A stretch of 64,000 nt of DNA, taken from Sphingobium sp. WTD-1. Lineage in GTDB: Bacteria; Pseudomonadota; Alphaproteobacteria; Sphingomonadales; Sphingomonadaceae. How positions within the stretch are numbered: the stretch's first letter is position 1; each line of letters begins with the position of its first letter. Position numbers and translations under genes: made by a program. The notes under the pieces were generated by a model. The model was not told the origin of the DNA. It ran no database searches and worked only from the letters and a program-made list of their open reading frames with translations. Shown piece by piece: positions 27,101 to 36,344 of this stretch. The stretch covers positions 1,984,001 to 2,048,000 of the forward strand of contig NZ_CP119127.1 of NCBI RefSeq assembly GCF_030128825.1, read 5' to 3'.

Positions 27101-27660
27101 GCGGCAATCCCCATCCGCACCTGGCGCGCGATCCATCCGTAGCTGAATTCCTCATTCGCCGGCCGCGCCAGACTGATCTCCTCATAGCGCCCGGTGCGGA
27201 AGCTATGAATGGTCCAGAGCAGCACCTGCAGACCTTCGCCGGTCGCGCCCCGGCGCTGCTGATAGCTGGCCAGCGCCTGCCGCGTCATCGGCCCGCAGGC
27301 ACCATCAACCTTGAGATCGGGATAGAGCGAGGCCCCCCGATTGAAGAGGTTGAGCGCGCGCTGGAGGAACTGGCCGGCAATGGCCTGACCCATGTTGATG
27401 CCGGTGTCGAATAGCAGTTCGCCGACAGACGCCGACATAGCGAGGATCTTATCGAATCCCGGCTCGATGAGATAGCGCTTGCGGTAGATCGCAACAGCCG
27501 TCTCGCGGGGCAGAACCCGCATATCACCGGTATAGCCATAGGCACGGGCTACCTGCTCGGTAACCCCCCACCGTGTCGGGCCGCCCTTGTCCTTGGGGTT
27601 GTTCACATAGTCGCCCTCGCGGCCGATCGCTTCATCAATGAGCTGGTCGACGTTCATCAT
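27097..27660 (-). CDS. Phage endolysin, glycoside hydrolase family 108
   Basis: 187 residues. The N-terminal GH108 lysozyme motif is clear: GREGDYVNNPKDKGGPTRWG, with the catalytic Glu (residue 15) in GREGDY. The C-terminal half (about 95-180) has the peptidoglycan-binding PG_binding_3 pattern (VDGACGPMTRQALASY, then LLWTIHSFRTGRYEEI). It cleaves peptidoglycan during host lysis. No signal peptide, so it needs the holin. Strong GGGAGGTGA site lies inside the end of the holin gene. Confidence 0.92.
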   Translation of the reverse strand: MMNVDQLIDEAIGREGDYVNNPKDKGGPTRWGVTEQVARAYGYTGDMRVLPRETAVAIYRKRYLIEPGFDKILAMSASVGELLFDTGINMGQAIAGQFLQRALNLFNRGASLYPDLKVDGACGPMTRQALASYQQRRGATGEGLQVLLWTIHSFRTGRYEEISLARPANEEFSYGWIARQVRMGIAA

Positions 27661-28100
27661 TCACCTCCCAAGGGCCGCTTGCCCGTTGCGATGTCTTGAA
27701 GGGTTCGTTCCGCGCTCAGTTCGGCCTGCACCTCCTCGCGGATGGCGGCTTTGCGGCGCGTCGCTTCGTCGGTGATCACGTCGCCCACCTGGCGGACAAA
27801 GCGATCCGTGTAGAGCTTGACGACGCGATCGGCGCCGACGGTCGCGCCGGCCGTGATGAGGGCGGCGCCTTCACCGTCGACGCCGGCGCGGCTGATCATC
27901 CAGTAGGAGATCAGCGCCACCATCGGGAGGATGAGGATGTCTGCCAGCACCAACCCCGGCTTGATCTTCACCCCCTTCTTGATGAGCAGCGCATATTTCG
28001 CGGCGAAGCCGAACGTGAGGCCGACCCAGATCCAAGCATATTTGGCGATCAACGCCTCACTCCATGGCGTCATCGCCGCGGCTCCCTGTTGTGTGTTCAT
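27657..28100 (-). CDS. Holin-like membrane protein
   Basis: 147 residues (or 138 from ATG 28073). Two hydrophobic helices (YAWIWVGLTFGFAAKYALLI and VLADILILPMVALISYWMIS) plus a weaker third (ALITAGATVGADRVV), then a charged coiled C-terminal tail. Directly upstream of and overlapping the endolysin, the usual holin position. No close named family recognised. Confidence 0.72.
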   Translation of the reverse strand: MNTQQGAAAMTPWSEALIAKYAWIWVGLTFGFAAKYALLIKKGVKIKPGLVLADILILPMVALISYWMISRAGVDGEGAALITAGATVGADRVVKLYTDRFVRQVGDVITDEATRRKAAIREEVQAELSAERTLQDIATGKRPLGGE

Positions 28101-28109
28101 CGTCCGCGC

Positions 28110-28907
28110 TCAAGCGATACCGTAATAGCTGGCCACCATGCCGCGCGCGGCCGCTAGGATGCTTCCGTACCCCGAAGAGAGGATGGGGACGTTGAACTGC
28201 AGCAGTTCAGCGAGTGCGCCGCCGTCGATTTCGGAGGTGAATGTGGTTCTGGGCGTGCCGGCTGCGCCCACCACCAGCATGTCGGAATCTGTCGGCACCA
28301 CGCCGGCTGAAACCACCGTCGGCGTCGTTTCGAGATGGGCCATGATCTTGAGCTCGCCGGTGATCACGTCATAGCTGACGATGATCATGGTCGAACCAGC
28401 CGAAGGCGGGCGGACGGTCGCCGCATTGACGGTGCCGGTGCCAAGCTTCGCGGCCAGCCCCCCCGCCGAAGTCTGACGGATCCAGAATGGCGTCGCGCCG
28501 TTCGGGTCGGCACCCGAACCAAGCTCATATGCATTTTCACCCGGTCCGACCATGCCAACGAGGATGAAGCTGAAGCTGGCGTTCAGCGGCAGAAAGCCAG
28601 GACCGACCATGGCCCCTTCCTGACCAGTGGCGGTGCCATAGACCAGCGCGGCACGGTTATTGAACGCTGCATGTGCCTTGGTGCGGGTCGGAAGATAGGC
28701 GCCGAACCCCGGACGCATGATCGCGTCCGTCTTGCGGCACCGCCAGCCGATGTCGGCGCCGGCCGTCTCGAAGCCACTGTTTGCGCGGAAGGCGCGCACC
28801 AGCTCGGGCGCCTGATAGAGCAGGCGCTCGCGCACGTCGGGACGCTCGTCGGGCAGGCCGACGCTGTCCGCGCTGACGGTGTCGAGAGTTCTGATGATGG
28901 ATGGCAT
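28110..28907 (-). CDS. Phage structural/adhesin-like protein, unknown
   Basis: 265 residues. N-terminal about 70 residues (MPSIIRTLDTVSADSVGLPD, then VRAFRANSG) followed by a beta-rich lectin/LamG-like domain (FSFILVGMVGPGENAYELGS, TMIIVSYDVITGELKIMAHL). Lies between the giant fibre and the holin. Probable receptor-binding or decoration protein; the fold guess rests on pattern only. Confidence 0.6.
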   Translation of the reverse strand: MPSIIRTLDTVSADSVGLPDERPDVRERLLYQAPELVRAFRANSGFETAGADIGWRCRKTDAIMRPGFGAYLPTRTKAHAAFNNRAALVYGTATGQEGAMVGPGFLPLNASFSFILVGMVGPGENAYELGSGADPNGATPFWIRQTSAGGLAAKLGTGTVNAATVRPPSAGSTMIIVSYDVITGELKIMAHLETTPTVVSAGVVPTDSDMLVVGAAGTPRTTFTSEIDGGALAELLQFNVPILSSGYGSILAAARGMVASYYGIA

Positions 28908-28920
28908 GTCTGAGAGCTCC

Positions 28921-31900
28921 TTAAGCGAGGATCGAGTTGTCGTAGGTCAGGGTCGAGCCGGCATCCGCCAGTCCAATCGTCCCGGAGAAGCTGGATAGTT
29001 TGCGCAGATCGCGGGATATGACGGCCGCCCCATCCTTGACGCGAATGCCAGCATAGCCTGCGTTTGAAGGCTCTTTCAGCGCGCCCATGACCAAGCGTTC
29101 GACAAACATCCGGTTGGTGGCTCCAGTATCGCATTTGACGTGCATGAAATTGTCTTCAGCAAGGCAGTCGATCACCTCGCAGAAGCCGGTAGCCCCACCT
29201 TCATTCGCGGCAAGCGTGCCTGTGTAGCCGAAGCCAGCGCCCTTGCCGGCCGAAGGCCCGGTACCGACACCACCGACACCCCAGGCGCCGCCGTTGTTAC
29301 GGGCCGTCGCGCCGACGATGCGGCCACTCGCGCCGAATGAATAGACGATGCCATCACCCCCATTCATTTCGAACAGACCGCCGCTCACATCGCCCTGACA
29401 AACTTCATGCGGGCTGAAGCCATCGTCCCACGCGCCAATCGAGAGCGCATTGATGACCCTGAACAGGAAGCCGCGATCAGGCGTCCCGAGGGTTGGCGCC
29501 TGGTGGATGTTGATGTTGTCACCGCCAGCGCCGATCGCCTCAGGATGATCGAGTAGGAAGTCGCTGACCCCATCGCCGACAAAGCCGAGGGTCCGCCCGC
29601 CAATGGAGCGGCAATTGGTAAGGTGCGCTTTCATCGCATAGCGCGGACGCGGCCCCGTGTAGCCGTACATGTCGGTGATCCCGAGCATTTCGACTTCGCG
29701 AAGTAGGCCGCGATCGTTCGTCGCGTTCGCGCCATCTGGGTAGATGATCCCGGCAAGGGTGTCCGGGAGATAGAAGGTTCGCGAAGGCGCGCCGCCGTCG
29801 ATCGTCTTGACGTAGACATAGGTCGCATCACTGGTCCAGGCGCCGGCCACCAGAGAAGCAGCGTCAGGCACGAGATAGTATGGGCTGGCGAGCGGCGAGC
29901 GATGGGTGCGGCCGCGATAGAGCGTATGGTCGTAGCTACCGAGCGGCGAAAAGGCCCTTCCATCCTCCCACAGATATTTGGCATCCGTCAGTGATGCGGG
30001 GATCGCGACCCGCCACACATCGGGATAGCCCGGCGCAGCCGCCCAGGTGCCGGGCGCGATCGCCGTCCCGAACTTGAAGATCGGCTGGTCGTGCGGCTGA
30101 GCCAGTATTTTGAGCGAGCGCAGACCCTTGAGGTTGATGCCCGCACCGCCCGCATAAACGCCTCCGCTGGCCAGGATCACCAGCTTGCCATTTGGCGCCT
30201 TGATCCGGGCGCCCGCCAGCGTGGCAACAGGGCGGGCGAACGATCCGCTGTCCGCGTCGGCGCCGGTGGTAGCGAGATAGACTTCCGCATGTCGATCGGT
30301 CTGGACCGCAGGGGCCTTGGAGTAGGCGATCGGGCCGTTGCAGAAGGTCAGGTCCGAGAAGGTGGCGCCCGAGCCCAAAGTCGCCATCGAGATGTAAAGG
30401 CCGATTTCCACCGTGGCGGGGTCCGCCGTGAAGGTCGGTATCTCAATCGCCTGGTCCATGCCATTGCTGGCGGGGATTGCCAGCTCATAGGTACTCAGGG
30501 GCGACGTGCCGCCGGCGTTGGGATACTGGTAGAAGCGAATACGTGACGCCAGCTGCTGCGGTCCGACACGGTCGCGCATCATCATCGAAACGCTGATCGG
30601 CTTTGACCGGTCCAGACCAAAATCCTCCAGCGATCCACGAATGACGATGCTCGTCTCAGACGCGCCGCTGGCTTCAATCCTGAACCCCGGCGCGCCATCG
30701 ACCGTGGCGGTTGAGAGCACGGGCGCGGTGCTGGAGCGGGAGAAAAGTATGCGATCCTTGAACCGCGTGCCGGGCGTCGCAGCGGCAGCGACGATCCGCT
30801 CATAGGTCGGATCAGGCCAGACGTTAGGGGCGACGCCCTCAGAAAGGCGCCCCAATGCGCGACGGTTGGAGGTGGCGAACTTTCGCGGAAAACGCTCATC
30901 CACCGCAGCAGCGTCAAAGTCCACCATGTCGCGAACTTCAGTCGACGCCCAACGGTAGATCGGGAAATTGTCGAGTGCGTCCGTGATGACCGGATCGAAG
31001 CTGCGAATGCCACTGCGCGCGCCCGTTAGTCGGCCCATGCCGCCGTCGCCGGTGGTGCGGGATGCGATGCGCAGCTTGCGTCGCGATCCGGTGGGATGGG
31101 TGTCGAACGTGATCCTGACGCCGTTCGCGCCGCTTCTCGAAATGCCGACAAGCGCCCCGCTGCCGCCGCGTTGGGTGAAATCGATACCCTTGCCCGCACC
31201 CAGCGTGGATATGGCGATCTTGCTGTCATCAGACTCTATGTCGATGGCATCACTGTAGACCAGGACGTAATTGAGAGCGTCCTCCCAATATTCTTCAACG
31301 ACACTGAGGTTTTGATCGTAAGCGCCGAACAGGTCGTTCGCGATATAGGTACCGTGGAGAAGCCCTATGCGGCGATAGCCGATTGCGTCGGGGTGATCGC
31401 CGTCGCCTGCAGCGTGGTCCACGAAATAGATCGAACCGAGGCAGCGGATCAGCGGGTTGCTGCGCTCAGCCATCAGCTGAGCCTGCGCGATCATGTTCGT
31501 CGCACCCGCACCGCTGGACCCACGATTGACCTGGCTAACATACATCCGGACTGGGTCAGCCTGTCCGGTGATGGCCCCGATATCTGCATTGAGATCGAGG
31601 CACCACTGGTCAAGCGCTCGGGCATAACGACCAGCGCTCAGGCCGTTGGCAAAATCTTGCTCGCCGTGCATCACCACAACACCTGGCACGATCGCGCGCC
31701 GACCTTCGCGGCGCGAAATATCGACGCCCGCTCGAACCGTGTTGAGCAACTCATTGTTGATCAGCGAACCGCGCTTCATCCCGTTGCGGGCACCAGCGCC
31801 GCCGAAATAGGCGTTGCCACCCAGACAGACCGAAGTGAAGATGATGCGTGGCATAAAACCAAGTCGAGCTTGGAATGTCGGCATCATCGCCAGCGCCATG

Positions 31901-34900
31901 CCAGAGTTAATCGTCTCCTTCGACCCAGTTGGGTTCGCCGTCTCCGTGACCTCGCACAGGTCCGAATAGTGGAGCGATAGCTTTCCGGTTGCCCACCAGG
32001 GACTGTCACCGATCATCTTGGCATAGCCAGGAAACGGCGGGACGGTCGTGATGGCTACCGCCTCCGGGTCGTTATTGTTGCCCTTTCCAAGGGACTGGCC
32101 GACTACGGGAATCAAGATGTCGACGCCGTTGGCGGGTGTAAGAACGGTCGTGCCATAAAGACCGTTGAACCCATAATTCTGGCGCAGCGAGGGAAGGCGC
32201 AGATCCTCGATGATCTGACCATTCTCCGCACGCCAGGCAGACCGGTCGCGACGGATGCCGCTGCGGAATGAGCCGTCCAGGTTCAGCGTCTCTTCGTCCC
32301 AATCGGCATTGCGCATCTCGGTCGCGGGGACGCCCGGAGCGTCATCGCGGACCAGTCCAGCCGGCGTTCGCCGCCAGACATGCTTGCGCAGGTCGGTGGC
32401 GGTTTTGAATGCGCCGTTGGAGTGATAGGTCACATCATCGAAATCTTCGATGCGCAGCGTGGCCAGCCCCAGTTCCGGCGCCTCCTGCCGGTCCATCATC
32501 CCCTGACGCGCGCGCCAGCTGCGCGCCTGGCCGTCCTTGCCACGCACGCGGCGGCCGGCGATGTCAAACGTCTCCTCGTCCCAATCGGCGTTGCGCAGCG
32601 TCGGAAGGCCTGAGCGTTGTTCCACGAGCGCCACCATTTCGGTCTTGAGGGCATCGGCCGCGCTGTTTCCCATCAGGACGCGCTGGAGCATGTCCGACTG
32701 GATTTTGCCGCCGATCGCGTTGGGATGCAGATCGTCCGTTCCGAACAGATCGTCATAATCGGCAAAGCTGGCGCCGAAGGACGGCTGCATGTCGACAAAG
32801 GCGATCTTGAGCTCGCGGGCGGTCAGCCGCGCGGCGGTCGCGTAATTCCGCATCGCCGGCCCCGTGGCGAGGCCATTCTCGCAGGGCACGGCCCAGAGGA
32901 CCGAGGCGAGCGGCGAGACTGCGCGGATCATGCCCCGAACGAACACGATCATGGCCTTGCCATAGTCGCGCGGATCGGCGCTGACGCGCTGGTCGTTGGT
33001 GCCGATCAGCGCGATCCACTGGTCAATGCGCCCGCGATTGTCGAGCCGGCTGAAGGCTGCGATCAGGTCCGCGCGATAGCTCGCGCCGCTGGGGTGCAGA
33101 AGCGCGGACCACGAGCCGACCAGCCCGGAGCCGCTGACAGCCAGGTTGGACACGATGATCCCGGGCTGATCGTTCCGGGCAAACAGGCCGCCGAGCGTCA
33201 CGGTGCCGCTGACGACTTCGATCTCCAGTTGCCAGGCGCCTGCCGGCGCGCCGTTGATCGCCGCTTTCTGGCCGCCGGTCGCCGCCAGCGAAAGCGCTGC
33301 CCATGCGCCGCCGTTGAAACGATAGCGCACCGCCGCGCCGATCGCGCCGGTATAGTGAAGCTCCAGCAGGGCGATCTGCGCAGTCGAGAAATAGCCGACC
33401 ATGACCCGCGAGCCAGCCGTGCCAGACGTCGCGCTGCTGAGGTCGGGCGACTTGAAGTCGGTGCCATAGGTGCCGACCCAGCTACCCGAGAACGAGACCG
33501 CCATTTCGGCGGGATCGGCGCAGCCGCGGATTTCGCCATAGGCGTCATGATAGCCAAAGCCGCACCAGCCCGGCCCCGCATTGCCATAGCGCGCCTTCAT
33601 CGCCCGCGTGAAATCGGTCGACCATGCTTCCTTGATCGCGGTGAAACTATCGCACGGCGAGAGGACGATATGATGCTGGAGCGTAGTGCCATCCAGATCG
33701 GCCGTCTGCGCCGACGCCAGGCGCAGCAGGTTCATGCGCGCGCGGCCGAGATATGGATCGCCCTCGATCGCAGGCAGATTGTCCTGCACCGTGTAAGGCT
33801 GGACCGGATAATCATCGTCGGCCAGCGAGATCCGCGAGCCCGGTCCGGTGCCGATCTGGACGCCGAACACGCTATGCGCGGCGCCCGAGAAGCTGGGGCC
33901 CATGCCGACCATCACATAACTGGCAGCCTTGGCCGCAACCTGAATGAGCAGGCTGTAGAGCCGGACGTTCGGCGCAAGCTGCCGCACCATCCGGATCGCC
34001 GCGTTGTTGAACTGGCTGATTTCGGTCTGCGTGCCGTCGGGGTGGCCGATGTACGCCGACCCATATTCGGTCGACGCGAAATTGTTGGAGCTTTCGACAT
34101 ACCACTGCGCCAGCAGCCACTGGCCGATCGCCACCGGCTCGGCAAAATCGATGCCGGTCACGACGCGGCCATTCACCGCGCTCTTCCAGCCCGCCTCGAA
34201 GCCGGCGCCGGTCAGGATCGGGCTGACGGGCGCGACGCGGGTGATCGGGTCGGAAACGAAGGGACGCGCATTGTAACCGTCCGTGCCCTTGCCGTTGTAG
34301 AGCAGGTTCGGCACCATCTTGCGCATCGGCTCGATGAATTCGAGGTCGCTGGTGCGGTTGCCGCCGTACCAGGCCGCCAGCACGTAGCAGCGGCCCGGAT
34401 GCGCCGCATAATAGGCCTGCGCGCCGGTATATTCGACATAGGCGAACAGGCCATTGTCGGGCGAATAGGCCAGGGCGCCCGCGCTGCCCGTCCGCACGAT
34501 CTTGCAATAGCCAGCGAGCTCGGCGCTCTCGGCATTGCTGATGGTCGGATAGGTGATGTTCGCCGAATGATTGTAGAGCGGCGCGATCGGCAGATAGAGC
34601 GCGTTGCGCGTCCCATAATAGCCATCGGTATCATCGATCGCGCGCAGCCCGTCGGGCGTGACGATGTCCGTATTGGTCCGGTTGGTCCAGATGACCTCTG
34701 CGCCCGTGAAGGGCGTATAGGTGCGCGCAAAGGTGGTCCCCAGGCCGACATGCAGTAGGTCTTCCTCGACCACCGCACCCGACGACTCCCGCTTGACCGG
34801 CGAAACGCTGGTCTGCGCCGGCGCGATCGAGGCGACATCGATATAGTGATAATCGGCCAGCAGCCCGGTCTGGTAAGGCAAATCGAAGGTGGTCAGGCCG

Positions 34901-35112
34901 TAATCTGCCGGGTCCACGACCTTGTAGACCTCGTTCTCGCGCGCGATCAGCATCCGCCCGTAGCGGATCAACCCGGCAGACGCGTCCACGATGACCGGCG
35001 TCTGATAGGTGACGCGATAGGCATTCTGCCGGTCGATGAGGTCGAGCAGCTCTTGCGTGTTGTTCCCCGCCGGTCCGGGAGGGCCAGCGAAGTTCAGCGA
35101 CAGATCGTTCAT
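28921..35112 (-). CDS. Giant tail fibre with two SGNH/esterase-like domains and a beta-helix region
   Basis: 2063 residues. N-terminus with a GPPGPAG collagen-like turn; a first SGNH-type hydrolase region at about 480-800 (CDSFT as block I, IALIGTNDQ, DDLHPNAIGG); three linker repeats at about 840-960 (RNADWDEETFDIAGR, RIEDFDDVTYHSNGAF, RNADWDEETLNLDGSF); a sialate-O-acetylesterase-like domain at about 990-1250 (IPVVGQSLGKGNN, VVMHGEQDF, DGDHPDAIGYRR); a beta-sandwich segment; and from about 1600 a right-handed beta-helix region (VYLATTGADADSGSFARPV ...). Likely deacetylates and/or degrades surface polysaccharide during adsorption. Block I of the first domain is CDS, not GDS, so activity there is uncertain. 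Start overlaps the next gene's stop (ATGA). Confidence 0.85.
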   Translation of the reverse strand: MNDLSLNFAGPPGPAGNNTQELLDLIDRQNAYRVTYQTPVIVDASAGLIRYGRMLIARENEVYKVVDPADYGLTTFDLPYQTGLLADYHYIDVASIAPAQTSVSPVKRESSGAVVEEDLLHVGLGTTFARTYTPFTGAEVIWTNRTNTDIVTPDGLRAIDDTDGYYGTRNALYLPIAPLYNHSANITYPTISNAESAELAGYCKIVRTGSAGALAYSPDNGLFAYVEYTGAQAYYAAHPGRCYVLAAWYGGNRTSDLEFIEPMRKMVPNLLYNGKGTDGYNARPFVSDPITRVAPVSPILTGAGFEAGWKSAVNGRVVTGIDFAEPVAIGQWLLAQWYVESSNNFASTEYGSAYIGHPDGTQTEISQFNNAAIRMVRQLAPNVRLYSLLIQVAAKAASYVMVGMGPSFSGAAHSVFGVQIGTGPGSRISLADDDYPVQPYTVQDNLPAIEGDPYLGRARMNLLRLASAQTADLDGTTLQHHIVLSPCDSFTAIKEAWSTDFTRAMKARYGNAGPGWCGFGYHDAYGEIRGCADPAEMAVSFSGSWVGTYGTDFKSPDLSSATSGTAGSRVMVGYFSTAQIALLELHYTGAIGAAVRYRFNGGAWAALSLAATGGQKAAINGAPAGAWQLEIEVVSGTVTLGGLFARNDQPGIIVSNLAVSGSGLVGSWSALLHPSGASYRADLIAAFSRLDNRGRIDQWIALIGTNDQRVSADPRDYGKAMIVFVRGMIRAVSPLASVLWAVPCENGLATGPAMRNYATAARLTARELKIAFVDMQPSFGASFADYDDLFGTDDLHPNAIGGKIQSDMLQRVLMGNSAADALKTEMVALVEQRSGLPTLRNADWDEETFDIAGRRVRGKDGQARSWRARQGMMDRQEAPELGLATLRIEDFDDVTYHSNGAFKTATDLRKHVWRRTPAGLVRDDAPGVPATEMRNADWDEETLNLDGSFRSGIRRDRSAWRAENGQIIEDLRLPSLRQNYGFNGLYGTTVLTPANGVDILIPVVGQSLGKGNNNDPEAVAITTVPPFPGYAKMIGDSPWWATGKLSLHYSDLCEVTETANPTGSKETINSGMALAMMPTFQARLGFMPRIIFTSVCLGGNAYFGGAGARNGMKRGSLINNELLNTVRAGVDISRREGRRAIVPGVVVMHGEQDFANGLSAGRYARALDQWCLDLNADIGAITGQADPVRMYVSQVNRGSSGAGATNMIAQAQLMAERSNPLIRCLGSIYFVDHAAGDGDHPDAIGYRRIGLLHGTYIANDLFGAYDQNLSVVEEYWEDALNYVLVYSDAIDIESDDSKIAISTLGAGKGIDFTQRGGSGALVGISRSGANGVRITFDTHPTGSRRKLRIASRTTGDGGMGRLTGARSGIRSFDPVITDALDNFPIYRWASTEVRDMVDFDAAAVDERFPRKFATSNRRALGRLSEGVAPNVWPDPTYERIVAAAATPGTRFKDRILFSRSSTAPVLSTATVDGAPGFRIEASGASETSIVIRGSLEDFGLDRSKPISVSMMMRDRVGPQQLASRIRFYQYPNAGGTSPLSTYELAIPASNGMDQAIEIPTFTADPATVEIGLYISMATLGSGATFSDLTFCNGPIAYSKAPAVQTDRHAEVYLATTGADADSGSFARPVATLAGARIKAPNGKLVILASGGVYAGGAGINLKGLRSLKILAQPHDQPIFKFGTAIAPGTWAAAPGYPDVWRVAIPASLTDAKYLWEDGRAFSPLGSYDHTLYRGRTHRSPLASPYYLVPDAASLVAGAWTSDATYVYVKTIDGGAPSRTFYLPDTLAGIIYPDGANATNDRGLLREVEMLGITDMYGYTGPRPRYAMKAHLTNCRSIGGRTLGFVGDGVSDFLLDHPEAIGAGGDNINIHQAPTLGTPDRGFLFRVINALSIGAWDDGFSPHEVCQGDVSGGLFEMNGGDGIVYSFGASGRIVGATARNNGGAWGVGGVGTGPSAGKGAGFGYTGTLAANEGGATGFCEVIDCLAEDNFMHVKCDTGATNRMFVERLVMGALKEPSNAGYAGIRVKDGAAVISRDLRKLSSFSGTIGLADAGSTLTYDNSILA

Positions 35113-35474
35113 GCGGTCGGACCTCTTACTATGGTCAATTCAAGATCGGCGATGAAGAAGCGGTCGGCGCCGGGCGGCGTCGCCAGCAGATCGGCAAGCA
35201 TCGTGAAGCGGCCGGTGGTGTCGCTGATGCCGGCCAGTGTGGCGGGCAGGATCCTGCAGGTGATCTGCCGGGCCACCGGATTGAAAATGCGAAAGCCCTG
35301 ATCGGCGTCACTGGCCGCCATCTCCAGGGTGAAAGCCTCAGGGTCAGCCGCCCAGCGCTCGAAAGTCGCCTCGAATATCCATCCGCTGATGTTCAGCGGT
35401 TCGGCCAGGCGGGCGCCAAGCGTCCACGTGGCATAATAGCCAACGCTTTCCTTGGCGGCGAAACGGGAGGGCAT
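35109..35474 (-). CDS. Phage tail-region protein, unknown (beta-rich)
   Basis: 121 residues, beta-rich (SGWIFEATFERWAADPEAFT, GRFTMLADLLATPPGADRFF). Sits between two fibre genes and overlaps the giant fibre start by four bases. Resembles small baseplate-upper or fibre-attachment proteins in composition only. Confidence 0.6.
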   Translation of the reverse strand: MPSRFAAKESVGYYATWTLGARLAEPLNISGWIFEATFERWAADPEAFTLEMAASDADQGFRIFNPVARQITCRILPATLAGISDTTGRFTMLADLLATPPGADRFFIADLELTIVRGPTA

Positions 35475-35542
35475 GGCGCATGTCTCCTCGGGCGGCAGAG
35501 CCGTCCGGTCTGAAGATGATGAGAGCTTGGAGAGGGGCGCTG

Positions 35543-36340
35543 TCAGGCGCCGGGGAATACCTTGATGATATAGCCTTCGAGGGTCAGGCTATCGGCGCCG
35601 TTGGCGAGCTGGCCCCGAATGGTCAGCACCTTGTCCGTGCTGGTGTCGATCGCAGACGTCGCGTGAGCCACTGTGCCGACACCATATGGAGATGTGGTGT
35701 TGCTGCGGGTGATCAACTGGGATGCTTCGCTGTTTCGGTTCGCGATGCGCATGAGCGCGCCCGCTTTGCCATTGCTACCCAGCTGCCAGGACTGAACCAC
35801 CCCGCCATCCAGAACGATACTGACGGTCTTGACATTCGCATTGTCGGGGGCCGTCCAGAACGTCTGTACTTCCATCGACCCATTCGGACCCAGAGCACCG
35901 CCCGGCAATGTCAACGTCACAAAGTCATGCGTAGCCGTGCTGCCCGTCCATGCGGCCGACGCCGCACCATTCTGGGCCAGCATGTACGGCGCTTTCAACT
36001 CGGCCCGCAGCGCCGTCGCGCTGGCCATCGTCAACAGCGCCCGCCCCCATGACGTGGTCGCCAGTGCGGCGATGGCCGTCAGATCCGCGTCCAACGGCTG
36101 CTTTCCCGCCAGGGCGGCAGCCGTAGTCACGGCAAAGTTCGGGTCATCGCCCAGCGCTGCGGCAAGCTCATTCAGCGTGTCGAGCGTAGTCGGCGCGGAA
36201 TCCACGATCAGCGCCGTGATATAGGTCGCCAGTTGCGACGCCAGCCAGCTCTTGTTGACGCCGCCCTCCAGACCGAAAATCTTCTCCGGTCCCGCCAGCG
36301 GTCCACCCGCCGGCAGGGCCGAACCCTTTGCGTCCGCCAT
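35543..36340 (-). CDS. Tail fibre protein
   Basis: 265 residues from ATG 36340 (MADAKGSALPAGGPLAGPEK); the frame is open to 36418 but that extension only shadows the LLEDG repeats of the tail-tip gene. The segment APTTLDTLNELAAALGDDPN and FAVTTAAALAGKQPLDADLTAIAAL are classic tail-fibre repeats; the C-terminal half is beta-rich. Probable host-binding fibre attached to the tip. Confidence 0.85.
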   Translation of the reverse strand: MADAKGSALPAGGPLAGPEKIFGLEGGVNKSWLASQLATYITALIVDSAPTTLDTLNELAAALGDDPNFAVTTAAALAGKQPLDADLTAIAALATTSWGRALLTMASATALRAELKAPYMLAQNGAASAAWTGSTATHDFVTLTLPGGALGPNGSMEVQTFWTAPDNANVKTVSIVLDGGVVQSWQLGSNGKAGALMRIANRNSEASQLITRSNTTSPYGVGTVAHATSAIDTSTDKVLTIRGQLANGADSLTLEGYIIKVFPGA

Positions 36341-36344
36341 ATGA

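Noticed and set aside
32617-34758. 713-codon open frame on the plus strand
   Set aside because: It is antisense to the tail fibre gene, whose protein has recognisable domains; its composition (many Arg, Asp, His) is typical of a GC-rich shadow frame.
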